Shown: positions 5,086 to 5,455 of the stretch, one piece after another | Layout of the letters: each line of letters opens with the position of its first letter | How positions within the stretch are numbered: position 1 is the stretch's first letter | Origin: Candidatus Fermentibacterota bacterium | GTDB taxonomy: Bacteria > Fermentibacterota > Fermentibacteria > Fermentibacterales > Fermentibacteraceae | DNA: 5,455 nt | Direction of reading: 5' to 3' | Assembly (NCBI GenBank): GCA_012523605.1 | Contig: JAAYTY010000035.1 | Span: forward strand, 1 to 5,455 | Notes under the pieces: generated by a model | The model's input: the letters and a program-made list of their open reading frames with translations, nothing else | Database searches by the model: none | Told to the model about the DNA's origin: nothing | Translations under genes and position numbers: made by a program

Positions 5086-5455
5086 GTGCTGAGGGCTTTC
5101 CGCGAATTCGCGATGAAGGGCAACGTGATCGACCTTGCCGTGGCGGTGATAATGGGCACCGCCTTCGGAGCCATAGTCAACTCCCTCGTGAACGATGTGC
5201 TCATGCCTCCGATAGGGCTGCTCCTCGGCGGGGTGGATTTCTCGAACTTCTTCCTGGTCCTGAAAGGGGCCGGGGACTTCCCCACCCTCGCCGCCGCGCA
5301 GGAGGCCGGCGCTGCGACGATCAACTACGGCCTTTTCCTCAACAAGGTGGTCAGCTTTCTCATAGTCTCCTTCTCGGTGTTCCTTCTCGTCAGGGCCGCC
5401 GGCAGGATTCAGCGGAGGAAGCAGGAGACGCCCCCCCCGTCGCCCGAGCCGTCGG
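5086..5455 (+). CDS. mscL: Large-conductance mechanosensitive channel MscL, 3' partial
   Basis: The first 123 residues are visible and the frame runs off the window. The N-terminal amphipathic helix MLRAFREFAMKGN is followed by TM1 with the conserved GNVIDLAVAVIMGTAFGAIV (12-31), the MPP turn (40-42), a periplasmic loop (about 48-80), TM2 (about 83-104) and a basic RIQRRKQE segment leading into a Pro-rich linker. Only the C-terminal cytoplasmic bundle helix is missing. MscL is a homopentameric inner-membrane pore that opens under membrane tension to release solutes on osmotic downshock. Val14 and Val21 correspond to the narrow gate, and Ala20 replaces the Gly22 of E. coli, as in the Mycobacterium tuberculosis protein. 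The GTG start at 5086 is chosen from alignment with the family; its ribosome binding site (AAGGGGG, ending at 5079) is weaker than the others in this window. Confidence 0.96.
   Translation, partial: MLRAFREFAMKGNVIDLAVAVIMGTAFGAIVNSLVNDVLMPPIGLLLGGVDFSNFFLVLKGAGDFPTLAAAQEAGAATINYGLFLNKVVSFLIVSFSVFLLVRAAGRIQRRKQETPPPSPEPS

Noticed and set aside
4368..5324. A 318-codon open frame on the minus strand across the Dabb, small secreted protein and mscL genes
   Set aside because: It runs antisense through three genes that have motifs and ribosome binding sites, and its own product is low-complexity Arg/Pro/Ser-rich.

Overview
This is a GC-rich, densely coded bacterial window holding seven genes: two are cut by the window edges and five are complete. 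Nothing in the sequence looks like a phage, insertion sequence, CRISPR array, tRNA or rRNA. The organism is probably an uncultivated or environmental Gram-negative lineage of the broad Fibrobacteres-Chlorobi-Bacteroidetes type. The basis for that is a secreted enzyme ending in a FlgD-like/type IX-type C-terminal sorting domain, in a high-GC genome with strong GGAGG ribosome binding sites. Candidate phyla of the Fermentibacteria/Eisenbacteria kind fit this, but the placement is inference.

Left part (1-1832, plus strand): the 3' end of an iron-sulfur gene overlaps by 4 bases an FAD-dependent oxidoreductase of the DAO fold. The first protein has two 4Fe-4S motifs followed by a BFD-like 2Fe-2S domain. 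Together they look like the electron-transfer and FAD subunits of a multi-subunit dye-linked amino-acid (proline/sarcosine/opine type) dehydrogenase, whose remaining subunit(s) should lie just upstream. A stem-loop follows the second stop codon.

Centre (1951-3633, plus strand): a complete secreted peptidylarginine deiminase of the Porphyromonas type (PPAD-like). It has a signal peptide, a catalytic domain with all expected Asp/His/Asp/Asn/Cys residues, an Ig-like domain and a C-terminal sorting domain. It also carries the Arg-x-Arg pair that in PPAD reads the carboxylate of C-terminal arginine. This is the most notable item in the window.

Right part: the ribosome-rescue hydrolase ArfB lies on the minus strand (3753-4202), convergent with the deiminase across a structured 119-base gap. 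It is divergent from a Dabb-domain protein (4271-4573), and the 68-base gap between them contains an AT-rich palindromic island that is a candidate shared promoter. A small secreted beta-rich protein of unknown function (4650-4997) and the mechanosensitive channel gene mscL (from 5086, cut by the window end) follow on the plus strand. Apart from the redox pair, the genes have no obvious common pathway. They read as ordinary housekeeping and secreted functions packed together, each with its own stem-loops in the short gaps.
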